Shown piece by piece: positions 19,256 through 29,102 of a DNA stretch of 29,102 bases. The translations under genes and the position numbers were made by a program. The first letter of the stretch is position 1, and each line of letters begins with the position of its first letter. The notes under the pieces are model-generated. The model made no database searches and was not told the origin of the DNA. It saw only the letters and a program-made list of their open reading frames with translations. The DNA comes from Apostichopus californicus (taxonomy: Eukaryota; Echinodermata; Holothuroidea; Aspidochirotida; Stichopodidae), in NCBI GenBank assembly GCA_020650975.1, contig JAIPMN010021780.1, forward strand, positions 1-29,102. The letters are read 5' to 3'.

Positions 19256-19263
19256 ATCAAAAG
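19256..19263 (+). repeat. 8-bp hAT target-site duplication, left copy
   Basis: ATCAAAAG, repeated exactly at 19656-19663 beyond the right end of the MITE. Confidence 0.85.
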
Positions 19264-19655
19264 CAGTGGCGGAGCTTCCATACAGTCAGAGGGGGCGGAT
19301 GCCCCCCCTGACGGACTCAAATGGACTGCTGGCACCCTTTTCAGCTTTTTACCACTTTTTACTTATTCGCGATTATTGACTTTTTTATTGCACTCTCAAA
19401 TACCTATTGACATTTGTCACATTTTGTTGGTGTAATTTTCTGACAAAATGGCGATGACACCTATTTATTCTTCGTTTATCTGCAAACTAGCAAGGCCCGG
19501 AAAGGGTCATTTCAGGCGATCTTGGGAGTATCTTTACTCAAAACATTTCTTTACGCTCCGCGCCAACCAGTGGCGGCGCTCCGCTTAGATAGTGTCGAAA
19601 GCGCCCCTACAGACCATTCTCGCCCCCCTGACCAATACCCCTAGCTCCGCCACTG
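19264..19655. mobile_element. hAT MITE (392 bp)
   Basis: Terminal inverted repeats CAGTGGCGGAGCT at the left and AGCTCCGCCACTG at the right are perfect over 13 bp. They are flanked by an exact 8-bp target duplication ATCAAAAG (19256-19263 and 19656-19663). The right-hand subterminal block, read on the minus strand, matches the left subterminal block of the element at 6558-7209 (CACTATCTAAGC, GGTTGGCGCGGAGCGTA). They are therefore two members of one non-autonomous hAT group. No transposase. The clean ends suggest a fairly recent insertion into the anoctamin gene. Confidence 0.88.
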
Positions 19656-20170
19656 ATCAAAAGAGTTAGGTCAGTTTGGTTAGTATTTCAGGATGCATCT
19701 GTTGCCCATTCCTATATCTGGCAAGATCAAGCTCACAGACAAGATCATGTTACCAGTTGTTTTTAATATTAATTAAATTAAATCCCTCCTCAAGCGTGCT
19801 TCCTATTACTGTGTAAAATGCACACAAGTGTGTGAATAACATACAGCACGTTTAGATAATCAGTCATAATTACAAGAGTGGATGAATATTACCAATCTTT
19901 CCAAATTAATAAATATAGGTGGCAATTTAACCACCAATTTTTTTTTTTTTCCTTCAAAATTTGGCCTTCATTACTTGATCGACCTAATGTAAGGATGGTT
20001 TTCAAAGCTTCTGTAGTAATTAAGTGTGGTTTGGTGGAGTTGGATATGTAATGTTTTTAAATTCCTCTAGTTTGAAGGTGAATCATATCAAGGAAGTGTT
20101 GAATTTTGAAATTAGCTCGATGTTAGTGTGTTGTGAGAAGGAGGCAACCAAAATAATATTTAATTCCGAA

Positions 20171-20298
20171 AGTCATGGAAAATGCTATCATAAGTATTGC
20201 TCAAATCAAACCAGACCTTCATTTTACGAAGAGAAGTCCTGGAAATGCTGTCGTAAGTATACTGCTAAAATCAAACCAGACCTTCATTTTACAAACTG
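20171..20298. repeat. 64-bp tandem duplication
   Basis: Two copies (20171-20234 and 20235-20298), each ending CAAACCAGACCTTCATTTTAC plus a few bases. They are about 85-90% identical. They create an open frame that only looks repetitive-protein-like. Confidence 0.8.
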
Positions 20299-21676
20299 AA
20301 TTACATCTTCCACTTCTCCCATGATTTAAAACAATAAATTTGGACTTTCAAAATTTTTGTTGATTATAACTGATTTCCGGGGAATATGTAGCTTAAACTA
20401 CAGTAAATTATTATGTAGTAGCTTTAACATGGAATTTTTGTGGGGCAGATTGAGCAGAGGATAAAGAAAATGTCAAGAAACTATTTTAAACAGTTTGTTC
20501 CTTTATAGGGCAAGTTATTATGCATGCATGCGGTCTGACGCAGTAATGCGTGGAATGCAGTACCTGGATTGACTTACATACAGTTTAGCTATAGTAAACA
20601 AGAACAGAGCTATTGGTATATTGTCTGTTTAATATTATAATCTGTGGCTTTTCTTTTTTTTTTGGTCTTTTTTTTTATTGTCTGTGTGTTGCTAAGGTCA
20701 TGTCTCGGCCCACAAACCCTTATCCCCGTATTGCATCAGTGATTCCAAAAAGAGATTTCTGACAATGAATAATGATAAAAACCACTGTTAATAAAACTGA
20801 TTAGAACCTGCACAGCAACTCCAATAGAAGTACAACAGAAAAACTGTCTGTTTATTACTAACTCAGTGTTGTGTCCTTCGTGGTTGTATCTAGTAGAATT
20901 CTATGAGTTTTATCTCAAGTTTGTTTTATCGCCGTTTACACAACCGTTGCAGATGCCTGTGAATACTGTATATATTTCATGCAGTTTTTCTTTAGGAAAA
21001 AGTTCTTCTATTTTTTGTTTCATCTAAAAAAAAAAAACACCAGAATAAATAAGACGGTTTAGGATCTGTTTGGATTTCTACAACGTGGAGAACAGACACT
21101 AGCAACTAAATTCTGATGTTGTTTAGTTGTTTTTCTTTGTTTATGGAAGACCCTGTTTAACTGAATAAAACTGGATCCGTTTGTGAAATCTTTTGGTGGT
21201 AGCAGGTACAGTGGACAACCAGATCAAACTTAAGTTTGAAAGGTACCCTTAGAATGTTCATAAATGAACAGGTTGTTGTTGAAAGAAACACTCTTTCTTG
21301 ATTGACTATGGACCATTAAGAGCATTCGTTTCATTGTAGGACTGAGAAAAGTTTGTTAGCTCGTGTTTACTGGAACATTTCATACATTTGGATTTTGTTC
21401 TATATCGTACCAGTGTTTGAACATATTGTATTCAAAGTAAGTCATGAATTTCCAGGCACGTAGAAAAGAGTTTGCTTTATAGGGTCGTAATTCTTTGATC
21501 AAATATTCCAAGGACGTAAAGTGATAGCCGGGATTGATATCCATATATTCAGTGTTTTTTTGTGGTTGTTGTTAATATTGGACTACAAGAGATGTTTTAA
21601 TCTAGCTTTATTGGATGTTGTGACCATATTTGACTTGTTAATGTAGCTAGATCTGGCATAATCAAGCGAAAGCAAT

Positions 21677-21745
21677 ATGCCATCCGTACAAGACGAAGAT
21701 GAGTACCGATCCGAGTCTCTACGATTGCTTGGAGATGAAGCCGAT
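21677..21745 (+). CDS. ANO7: Candidate alternative first coding exon of the ANO7-like gene (variant B)
   Basis: ATG at 21677, with an in-frame TAA 18 bp before it, then 23 codons (MPSVQDEDEYRSESLRLLGD, then EAD) and a consensus donor GTAAGT. It ends in phase 0, so it joins directly to the exon at 26792 to give ...LGDEAD-DESEDGPLVL. The acidic character continues smoothly across the junction, which supports it. Because the frame is closed just upstream and no good acceptor is seen, it looks like a true start exon used from its own promoter, as an alternative to variant A. I rate it the likelier N-terminus of the two. Confidence 0.65.
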
Positions 21746-24700
21746 GTAAGTAAAATATTAATAAATATGCAGATTATGGAAAAATTGTAAAAAAAAAAAC
21801 TGTGCATATTGAGTTGCAATGAACATGGATTCTAATGTTATTGTCAGCTAATACATATAGGCTTATAATACAGCAATGTTAATATTGCTATCTAAATATA
21901 AAGTATGATAAAAACCATTATTTTATAAGGTAAGCATAATATATGCAAATTTATTTGCATAAATATGCATATATGCCACAAATTTCCATCACAATGGAAT
22001 CCTACAGTTTGACAGTACTGTGGTCATGGTCACCTTTATAGAAAGAAGACAAACTGAGCAAATTTGGAGAAGAAAAACAAAATTGATTTTGCCCTCTTGA
22101 CTACTTCACTTCTAACTTTGCTTAAAATATGAAAGTTTCCTGTTGAAATTTTTTTTTGATAGGATTGAATTAATGAGAAATGTACTCATTGTTAAAGTAT
22201 ATTTAATTAGTACAAGTGACTAATTAGTGGTCTCTATTAACGGTTCAATCAACTCTAGTCTTGTTTTAATATTCGTTAGTTGTGGTTTCATCCCTGCATC
22301 CAACACTGAGATGACATACTATTAATTAGGATCTTGAAATTAATTGCACAGGCTGAAAATATGAGCAATCTGCTACTGTATAGTAATATTGTTGAGGAAT
22401 TGCCAAGTAGGGAAGTAGTTATGTGAGAATTGTATACAGGTCTATGTATTCAGTTTGGACTTGCCTTGCAATAATGGGATTGCTTGTCTCAGCAGGTGCA
22501 AATATATACGGCATAGGTTATATACGGCACACAATAACCTAATCTGTCATACACAATATAATATACTGTACTATATATGCAAAAATTTCCAGTCGAGATC
22601 CCTCATATACCCAAATTATGTCAAAGTGTATAAAAGTTTATATACACATAATAACAATTTGTTTTGTCAGTAATTTTATCAAAAAAATACCAAAATTATA
22701 AACATATAAAAAATAATATATAAGCCAAAAAACACAAAGTTTTTGCTCTAACTGTTTTCCCTGAAAACCTCTCGAGGCATAATTTTAGAGTCTGCATATA
22801 TAGGCTGCTTGCCTTCCATGTACAAAACAATACGGCACTTGTGTGATCTGTGGGTACATGTTTAGAATTTTGTATATTAGTTGAGTTTTATGAATGGACA
22901 CAGTAATAGGACTTTCTTTATGTTCCTTTTTTTTTCTTGATGGCCTAGAAGAAAAAAATATTCATTTCTTCTGTTTTCTACTGCTGTTTTTTAACGTGTG
23001 CAACAAATTGCACTTCTCGCACTTATATAGGCATGGTATGCAATCACCCTCGCACATTTCAGTAGATAAGGCCTATGGATAATTATGACAAACCAACATG
23101 AAAATTATGCCTGAAATCATCCTAATACTTCCATGATGTGTAAATTACTTTTTTAAAAGTTAGCATGAATCACGCAAGACATCTCTCCTGCAGACATCTA
23201 GGTCGTTATGTTAATGTGAGCTGTAAATGAGAGTATCAACGTTCTTATCAAAGTTGACTTGTTGGCATCATGCACCCTTTACTGGATTTATATACTTTCT
23301 GTTGACATTTCTTGGATTGTGTTTGCTGCAGACACTTTACTGTATTGGCTTAGCTCAATATTTGCCTTTCGTGATTTCTTAACCTGTAGATGGATGGCCC
23401 AGATGGGCAAGATTTTCCAATGACATGTTTTCTTTGTATCATCTGTGCATAAGTTAAAACAGAGCTGTTTGGAGAGAGTGTTTCGGAAACCATATAATCA
23501 AGCTTGGAATTACTGATAAACTGACCTTGTTAAAAACAGTTGTTCTTTTTCCAACGTAAATATGTTTTAACATACATATTCAAAGGAAGAAAAAACTTTC
23601 ACACAGTTTGCAAAAATTGTAAAAAACTAAGAATATTTGGTTTGACTGCATATTGTAAAATTTTATACACTTGACAAAATGACTTCCACTTTGGATATAG
23701 CGTGGACCCTGGTGGAGGGTGGGGGAGAGGGGAGAGGGGGGGAGAGGAGAGGAGAGTAAGGTATTTATCAGTTCCTAACCATTGTATCATCTTTTGTATC
23801 TCCTTTCCCCACAAACAAGTTTCAGTCTTGTGTCCCTTTGCTCCTGATTTTGCTGTTGGTAGTACTGAATCTGAATTTGTTCCACTTTTTAATTATGTTT
23901 CCTCTTTGGGAAGAAGAATGTGGAAGCAACTTTTCCTGTCCTCTCCCCAAATATTGAAGCTTTTGCCATGGATAGCAACCTCTCCCTCCTCAACTCTGCG
24001 TAAATATTGCTAACGAGGTTGCCTTGAAAGGCGTTGCATTTTAATTCATAGTTATCTATATATATAGAGAGAGAAATCTTTGTGAATCTGCACTTATAAC
24101 ACAAAAATCTGGTATATACGTTTATGTTGCATGCAATGAACGTCACTGGGAATCGATACACACATATGCTGGTAGTGCATGTACTGTATTTCAGTAAGGT
24201 CGGATGGACTTCTGACAGTGTGTGCTCTGATTTTACTGGTAGGCATATATAAGTATGTGATTGCACAATATATATACAGTAAGTTTATATGTGCCTGCAT
24301 ATAGGCATGCCGTGCTATATATTTGACGTGATTCACATACAGTTTGTGCAGTATTCCAGTAGGCTAATGTGTAGGCATATCAGTCATGCATAAACCCTAC
24401 CAGGACTCTTGTAATTTTAAAGTTGCTTCATAGAAAAAAAATTTAATGACCTTTTTTAACGATACTTGTACAATAGTAGTAATTTGACTCAAGGACATGT
24501 ACAATTAATGTACAGGACAGTATACTCTCCTTGAGTATAACTCTTTTTTTGTATTCATGTTTATTCAATTTATAATATATTTTTGCGTTTTTAATTCTAA
24601 ATTACATCCCATATATTTCTTTGCTTTTCTAAAAAATTTGTGTGTAAATTTTACAGTCATTATACACGTCCCACATAGCAAGTTAGTTGACTGCATGACT

Positions 24701-26791
24701 TGAATTTAAGGGTTTAAATTTACATCACTGATAAATCTGACAAACCAAATTTAATAAATACGGTAATACAAAGATGGGGAGAAGTGTAAATAATATGTTA
24801 ATTATCATAAAGGTCTGTGATCAAATATAACCATGGAATACTCTCTATGGTGCAGTACAGTATGGAATCAACACACATTAAACACAGTTAGGAACACTAG
24901 GAGAATGTCTGACTTACACTGATTTCCTTCGCTCCTCGCTTACCTGTCTCCTCACCACCTCAGCACTCTTATTCTACCGTGTCTAGAGTGAACTGGTAAC
25001 CTTTAACACTGTGCACCCTCTATGTCCGGACCCCTCGGGTCAATGCAAGCCCTCCCTCCTCATTCTACCATCCTAAGTGTCTAGAGTGTTCGTTTTGTGT
25101 ACCCCTAGTAGCGGATCGGGAATCACATTGGGAGGGGAGGTGGTATCATGAGAAGGGAGGGCATTGACGGAGGGGTCCGGACATAGAGGGCAGCGCACTG
25201 TGTTAAAATGTTACCGGTTCACTCTAGATGCGGTAGAACGAGAGTGCTGAGGGTTTGAGAAGACAGATAAGCTCATCACTCGTAAATATCCAAACCCGGT
25301 AAGTTTTAGAATATTGATTATAAATATATGTGATACAATATGACTGATTGATCAGTTACCAAGATATTTGATAAGGTAAGATTGATTGATCGGTTATCAA
25401 TACATTTCAGACAGTTCTTGTAAGGCTAAGATCTTAAGACTCATTGCAATTTACCAGATTTACCTCTAAAACACTCTCCCAGTCAACAGTCTTGGTATTA
25501 CCATGTTTGATTCAAGTTGCCACTGTAACTGCATTTGGAGTAAGCCATGGTTTCAAGTCTAGAATTCAACATTTGTGGGGGAAAAAACTGCAAATTATAA
25601 AGGCGTATATGGATAATTCATTATAGTTTGTGTATTACATAAGAGACAATAACATTGTGTCATTTATTTTCTAATTCTGGTCACCTTAATTTATAGGCGT
25701 TACTTCTATCTTGTACTCCTTACTGTACCTGTCTCTACACATCCATCGTACTCTCAATGTCTTAGTTTAATAATTACTGAATGTGAGCCTTCTGTGTTTC
25801 AGTTAACATGCAAGTCCTAAAATACTCAATGGTTTGCTTAATAAACAAAAATGATATATTCTAAAAAAAAAAAAATTGTTTCATAGTTTTGTAGTTTGCT
25901 TGCATTTTCTTTCACAAACAAATGGATTGACTTGGTTTTCATTAATATCAAACCTCAGATATGCTTTCACTGAATGTTCAATGGGGGGAACTGAGTTTAA
26001 ATAATACGTGGATAAATTGTACATTAGCCGTACTAAGACAGTACTACTGTACGTAGTGGTTAAGTTTAATTTTTTTTGGTCTACAGGTTAGTATAGCAAC
26101 AGTACCAGAAAAGATATTAAAAATCTATGAACCATGTACGAGTGTCACACATCAGTAGATTACTTTACTGACGTCGTATATATGAAAGGCCTGCAGACTG
26201 ACATTTTATTGGAAGGGTTTGGCTTTAGATTCTAGATACGTACACGTAATTAATACCCATATTGTTATGACAAAGTTATAGATGTGCAGTGTAATGCACT
26301 ATATATGTACGTAGTATTACGTGAGTCCTGCCTGTGTGCTGTAACATATGGTGGATTGGTGGTTGGCCGTCATTGTAACCTATTAACACTGAACAAAAAA
26401 ACATGGAAAAGGGGAAAGTGTGGAAAAAGGGAGGAGTGGGGGGGGGGAGGTGGGGGGTATTTTGTGGGGTTTATGGTTGACCCATTTTAAATTTATGTGG
26501 ATGTATGATGAATTACTTTGACCATGGAGGTAAAACCCTACATTGTCAGTGTTTTTTTTCTGATAATTCTAAGGCTCTAATTTTTGACGACTGACAGGGG
26601 ACAGTTACAGTCAACCAGTGACCCACAGTCGATGAATGGGTATTGATTTATTATTCTACCAAAGGCACAAGAAACACGAATCAAAAGTTATACCTCTAAC
26701 GCAGAACACGGTGAAGTTAACCATGTGTAGGCTAAGCTCCATATTTATAATTAATATTTACTAATTAATTATTATTTTTGCACCACTGCAG
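21746..26791 (+). other. Intron of the ANO7-like gene
   Basis: A 5.0-kb intron. No exon supported. It contains a purine tract (23708-23757, GGGGAGAGG repeats), a long inverted repeat (24931-25280) and a G-rich tract (about 26433-26467). Open frames up to 125 codons lack domains and splice context. Confidence 0.65.
24931..25280. repeat. Long inverted repeat (hairpin-forming element)
   Basis: The left arm 24931-25072 and right arm 25141-25280 are reverse complements of each other at roughly 80-85% over about 140 bp. A 68-bp loop separates them. The core words TCCGGACATAGAGGG, TTCACTCTAGA and AGAGTGCTGAGG occur in the right arm and their complements in the left. It could be a foldback-type MITE. 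No clear target duplication was found at the ends. Transcribed within the anoctamin pre-mRNA it would fold into a long imperfect stem. Confidence 0.85.
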
Positions 26792-26891
26792 GACGAGTCG
26801 GAAGATGGGCCTCTGGTTCTGAACGTCCTCGGCCAGAGCAGGGAAAGAGATGATCCGGGCACATTTTTCGATGATGGGAAACGGAAAATAG
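26792..26891 (+). CDS. ANO7: ANO7-like exon, start of the cytosolic N-terminal domain
   Basis: A 100-bp internal exon with acceptor CACCACTGCAG and donor GTATGA. It holds 33 codons plus one base. It reads DESEDGPLVLNVLGQSRERD and then DPGTFFDDGKRKI. The FxDGKRKI(D) ending is the conserved entry to the anoctamin N-terminal domain (compare FRDGRRKVDYILVY in ANO1). The split G completes an Asp codon with the next exon. Only 413 bp of intron follow. Confidence 0.87.
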
Positions 26892-27304
26892 GTATGAAAT
26901 TTTGACCGAAAAAATTCTTAAAATTCACGAGAAAGTGTTCTGTGCCAAATACTTTGCTAATATAGCAAGTACTTAGTATAGCAAGTATAGTATAGCAAGT
27001 ATAGCAAGTACTAATATAGCAAGTACAAGTAATATAGCAAACTTGTACAAGTAATATAGCAAGTACAAGTACTAATATAGCAAGTACAAGTACTGAGTAG
27101 GTGACCATACCAGCTCACTTTTTCAAAATAATGTTATATTAAATTTTAATATGACAGATCGTTGATTAGTATTCAATTTTGACTCTGCAAGAAAAAGTTG
27201 TGTGGTTATAAGTCAGTCAATAGTACAATGACCTTCATAACAGAACATTGAAACTTTTTCAGTCAGGCATTGAACTAGTTTTCATATCTCAAATTTTGGG
27301 GTAG
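26892..27304 (+). other. Intron of the ANO7-like gene with minisatellite
   Basis: A 413-bp phase-1 intron. A third of it is a tandem repeat (26957-27098). Confidence 0.85.
26957..27098. repeat. Short minisatellite, TATAGCAAGTAC units
   Basis: About ten occurrences of ATAGCAAGTA or close variants with spacings of about 9-20 bp, alternating with ACAAGTA/CTAAT spacers. Intronic. Confidence 0.9.
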
Positions 27305-27600
27305 ATTTCGTCATCGTCTACGAGGAAGAAAAACTCTCGGAGAAACAACTACAGAAGAAAGAGAGAGAAGCCGCAGTACGGAGAGAGAAAGGCCTGCCTG
27401 CGACCGAGGAGGAAATCGAAGCCGAAAAGCAGGTCGGATGGAGGAAGAAATACCTGCAAAACATCACCGAAGCCGGCTTGGTCGTCGAAGAGGACGCCGT
27501 AGAAACGGAGAAGAAAGTGATAGTTTATTACAAACTTCATGCCCCATGGCAGTGCATGGTGTTCTTCGCAGAGGAACTGGGACTCAAGGCACCTCTCCAG
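27305..27600 (+). CDS. ANO7: ANO7-like exon, anoctamin dimerisation domain
   Basis: A 296-bp internal exon (acceptor TTGGGGTAG, donor GTACAT), 98 codons after the split Asp. It encodes (D)FVIVYEEEKLSEKQLQKKE, a charged helical stretch, WRKKYLQNITEAGLVVEED, then YYKLHAPWQCMVFFAEELGL and KAPLQ. These are the landmarks of the anoctamin cytosolic N-terminal (dimerisation) domain: D-[FY]-[VI]-L/I-V-[YW], the x-NL-x-x-AGL element, and the HAPW-x-V/C...AE motif. Among paralogues, recalled human ANO7 fits best (DFVLVWEED, FLDNLRAAGLCV, YYAEDLRLKLPLQ). TMEM16 proteins are ten-helix membrane proteins acting as calcium-activated chloride channels or lipid scramblases; the membrane part is beyond this window. 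Confidence 0.94.
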
Positions 27601-28956
27601 GTACATGTTTTATTGCTCTAGTCTGCATGGATCCTAACTCAAAGAGTTTCCCTTTTTTTCAACTACCAGCAGATAATTTGATATTTAGCTGTCTGTGCCA
27701 CTCCTTTCCTGTTTGTAACCAAGCAGTTTTAAAAAAAACACTGTAGTATTCCTAGAATTCAAGATTGCAGTGTTTTTGTTTTGGTATGTCTGATGCAATA
27801 GTAACATAATACCGAAAGAGATAAAGTGTGAAGTATCATCTTTGCGTTCATCGCGATTTTAAACTTAATTGATACTTATAGATCAAATTCCAGGACTAAG
27901 ATCAAATTGTTTTTTGGTTTCTAAACCTACTGCCCGACACCAATTTATGATGCAATCAAAATGGTACAATATATTCATATTAATACTGTACATTGTCTAT
28001 TCTTTAATTAAATTTACTCACAAAGCTTCAGTGATATTATCTATTATAAAAACAACATAATTACATGTTCAACATGTTTAGCATTTGCATTGAACTATAT
28101 TGACATCTTAACTTGATTGACTTTTGAAGTCTCCAAATTAGGTTTGTCAGCAAATACCATCATTTTGAGATAGTATGGTAAAGTTATGTTTCGTGTTAAA
28201 ATATGTTTATAACTGCTGATCTAAGTCGGGTTTTCTATCGGGAAGTCCAGAAAGACAAATATGTTAACATCTTACCCCATCATGTAAGGTTTACGTACCC
28301 TCTCATACAGTAAGTGAACACACTTGAAATCACAAACTGACAATACGGCTATTCATTTGATTTAGTTAGTCAGGGTTACATAAGACTTTTTCCAACCTCT
28401 TAGCTGAGATGTGTCAGGGTCATTCAATCTAAAGCATTATGGTAGTCATAGCCCTGGATTTTATGGGACTTCCTGACTCTGCCTTGCTTGGCCATTGAAA
28501 GAGTTGTTGAGTCTTGGGGGGGGGGAGGGATGGGGGATGGTGGAGGGACAGAGGAAAGGAGGGAGGAAGGGTAGAGATTGAACCACGCCTTATTGTGGGT
28601 TTACTCTTCTATCTGAGGCAATCAAGTAGGATGTACATCTGATCTTGAGAGGACATTAAATGTTATAATATTGTTTTCAGTATAAACAGTTTATCCATGT
28701 GCACAACTGTTGTAAGATGTCACCATCGATTTTGTGAGTTTCCCATTCTACCCCCCCCAACCCCCTCCACCTGCATCCCACCCCTCCCCACACTCTCCCA
28801 TCCTGTCTGAAACATTCTTGGTGTTATGATAGTTACCCTTTCATCTTTTCTTAGTATATTTATGATGTTTTACCTAGATCGTATTGATTCTAAACGTGAA
28901 ATTAAGAAAGAAAAAACTCAGAAAATATCCCAATAATCCTTTCACCATCTTGACAG
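27601..28956 (+). other. Intron of the ANO7-like gene
   Basis: A 1.36-kb phase-0 intron. It holds a G-rich tract (about 28516-28570) and a C-rich tract (about 28750-28800), which could pair with each other in the transcript. No exon seen. Confidence 0.85.
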
Positions 28957-29093
28957 GCTCAGCCGAATCCCAATCTGAATTGGTCGGGAAGGCTTATGAC
29001 CAAGCTTAAACTTCCAAATCCCATGAATCAAGAGGTTCCCTTCCAGCCTCTGGATTATTATACCTGTTCCTTTAGGAGATCAAAGCTTCACAA
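28957..29093 (+). CDS. ANO7: ANO7-like exon, end of the N-terminal domain
   Basis: A 137-bp internal exon with acceptor ATCTTGACAG and donor GTGAGT, the last complete donor in the window. It holds 45 codons plus two bases: AQPNPNLNWSGRLMTKLKLP, then NPMNQEVPFQPLDYYTCSFR and RSKLH. The pattern NWS-x-x-L-x5-LxIP/LP and YY(S/T)C-x-FR-x-x-KL is shared with recalled human ANO7 (NWSAGLLAWLGIP, EYYSCRFRVNKL). Other anoctamins have a different YTAPFS-type motif here, so this exon is the best evidence for the ANO7 assignment. The gene continues to the right. Confidence 0.9.
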
Positions 29094-29102
29094 GTGAGTA
29101 TA

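Larger units (their letters stand above)
16184..21676 (+). other. Large intron or 5' region of the ANO7-like gene
   Basis: About 5.5 kb without an exon that I can support. It holds a 10-copy minisatellite (16889-17268), a two-copy ~30-bp repeat (about 17944-17998), a hAT MITE (19264-19655) and a 64-bp duplication (20171-20298). A G-rich run lies at about 19193-19233. The last ~700 bp may be promoter and 5' UTR for the alternative start exon at 21677. Confidence 0.5.

Noticed and set aside
20024-20299. Plus-strand open frame of 91 codons with an internal repeat
   Set aside because: The repeat is a 64-bp DNA duplication. 64 is not a multiple of 3, so the protein-level resemblance is not a conserved in-frame unit.
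23702-24266. Overlapping open frames of 103 and 125 codons on both strands
   Set aside because: Both lie in the anoctamin intron, lack domains, and one starts in a purine tract (Gly/Glu/Arg-rich by composition).
27349-27746. Open frames in other phases over the anoctamin exon
   Set aside because: They are shadows of the conserved dimerisation-domain exon at 27305-27600.

Overview
The window looks like nuclear DNA of a metazoan. It is AT-rich and intron-rich, with GT-AG exons, microsatellites, a LINE remnant and several hAT-type MITEs. The two recognisable host genes (LRGUK-like and ANO7-like) and the general texture suggest a marine invertebrate, possibly an echinoderm. That taxonomic guess is weak because it rests on general impression, not on a marker gene.

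Layout. (1) 1-2304, minus strand: three internal exons of an LRGUK-like gene (leucine-rich repeat plus guanylate-kinase protein). They join in frame to give about 100 residues of LRR. The GUK-encoding 3' part lies left of the window, and the N-terminal exons were not found. (2) 2305-8400: repeat-rich DNA with a 5'-truncated L2/CR1-like LINE ending in a GATA/GACA microsatellite, a ~77-bp tandem repeat, and two hAT-type MITEs with intact target-site duplications. (3) 8524-10782, plus strand: a complete, apparently intronless gene of 752 codons. It encodes a signal peptide, three Ig-like domains, one transmembrane helix and a 357-residue cytoplasmic tail. The tail has a canonical ITAM, a PP1-docking-like motif and a 28-residue tandem duplication. 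A TATA-like box, CRE-like sites and a polyadenylation signal frame it. (4) 11151-15680: intergenic DNA in which I see no gene. (5) 15681-29093, plus strand: the 5' half of an anoctamin-7-like gene. The first possible coding exon (16055-16183) sits just downstream of a U2 snRNA-like fragment. An alternative ATG exon lies at 21677-21745. Three further exons (26792-26891, 27305-27600, 28957-29093) encode the N-terminal cytosolic anoctamin dimerisation domain. The transmembrane part lies right of the window.

The three genes do not form a pathway. LRGUK is a sperm/cilium structural protein, ANO7 is a TMEM16 membrane protein, and the Ig gene is a predicted cell-surface receptor. The item most worth following up is the Ig receptor: a single-exon invertebrate gene with ectodomain, membrane anchor and activating ITAM in one polypeptide. 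Next are the paired, frame-compatible 5' exons of the anoctamin and a ~350-bp hairpin-forming inverted repeat in its intron.
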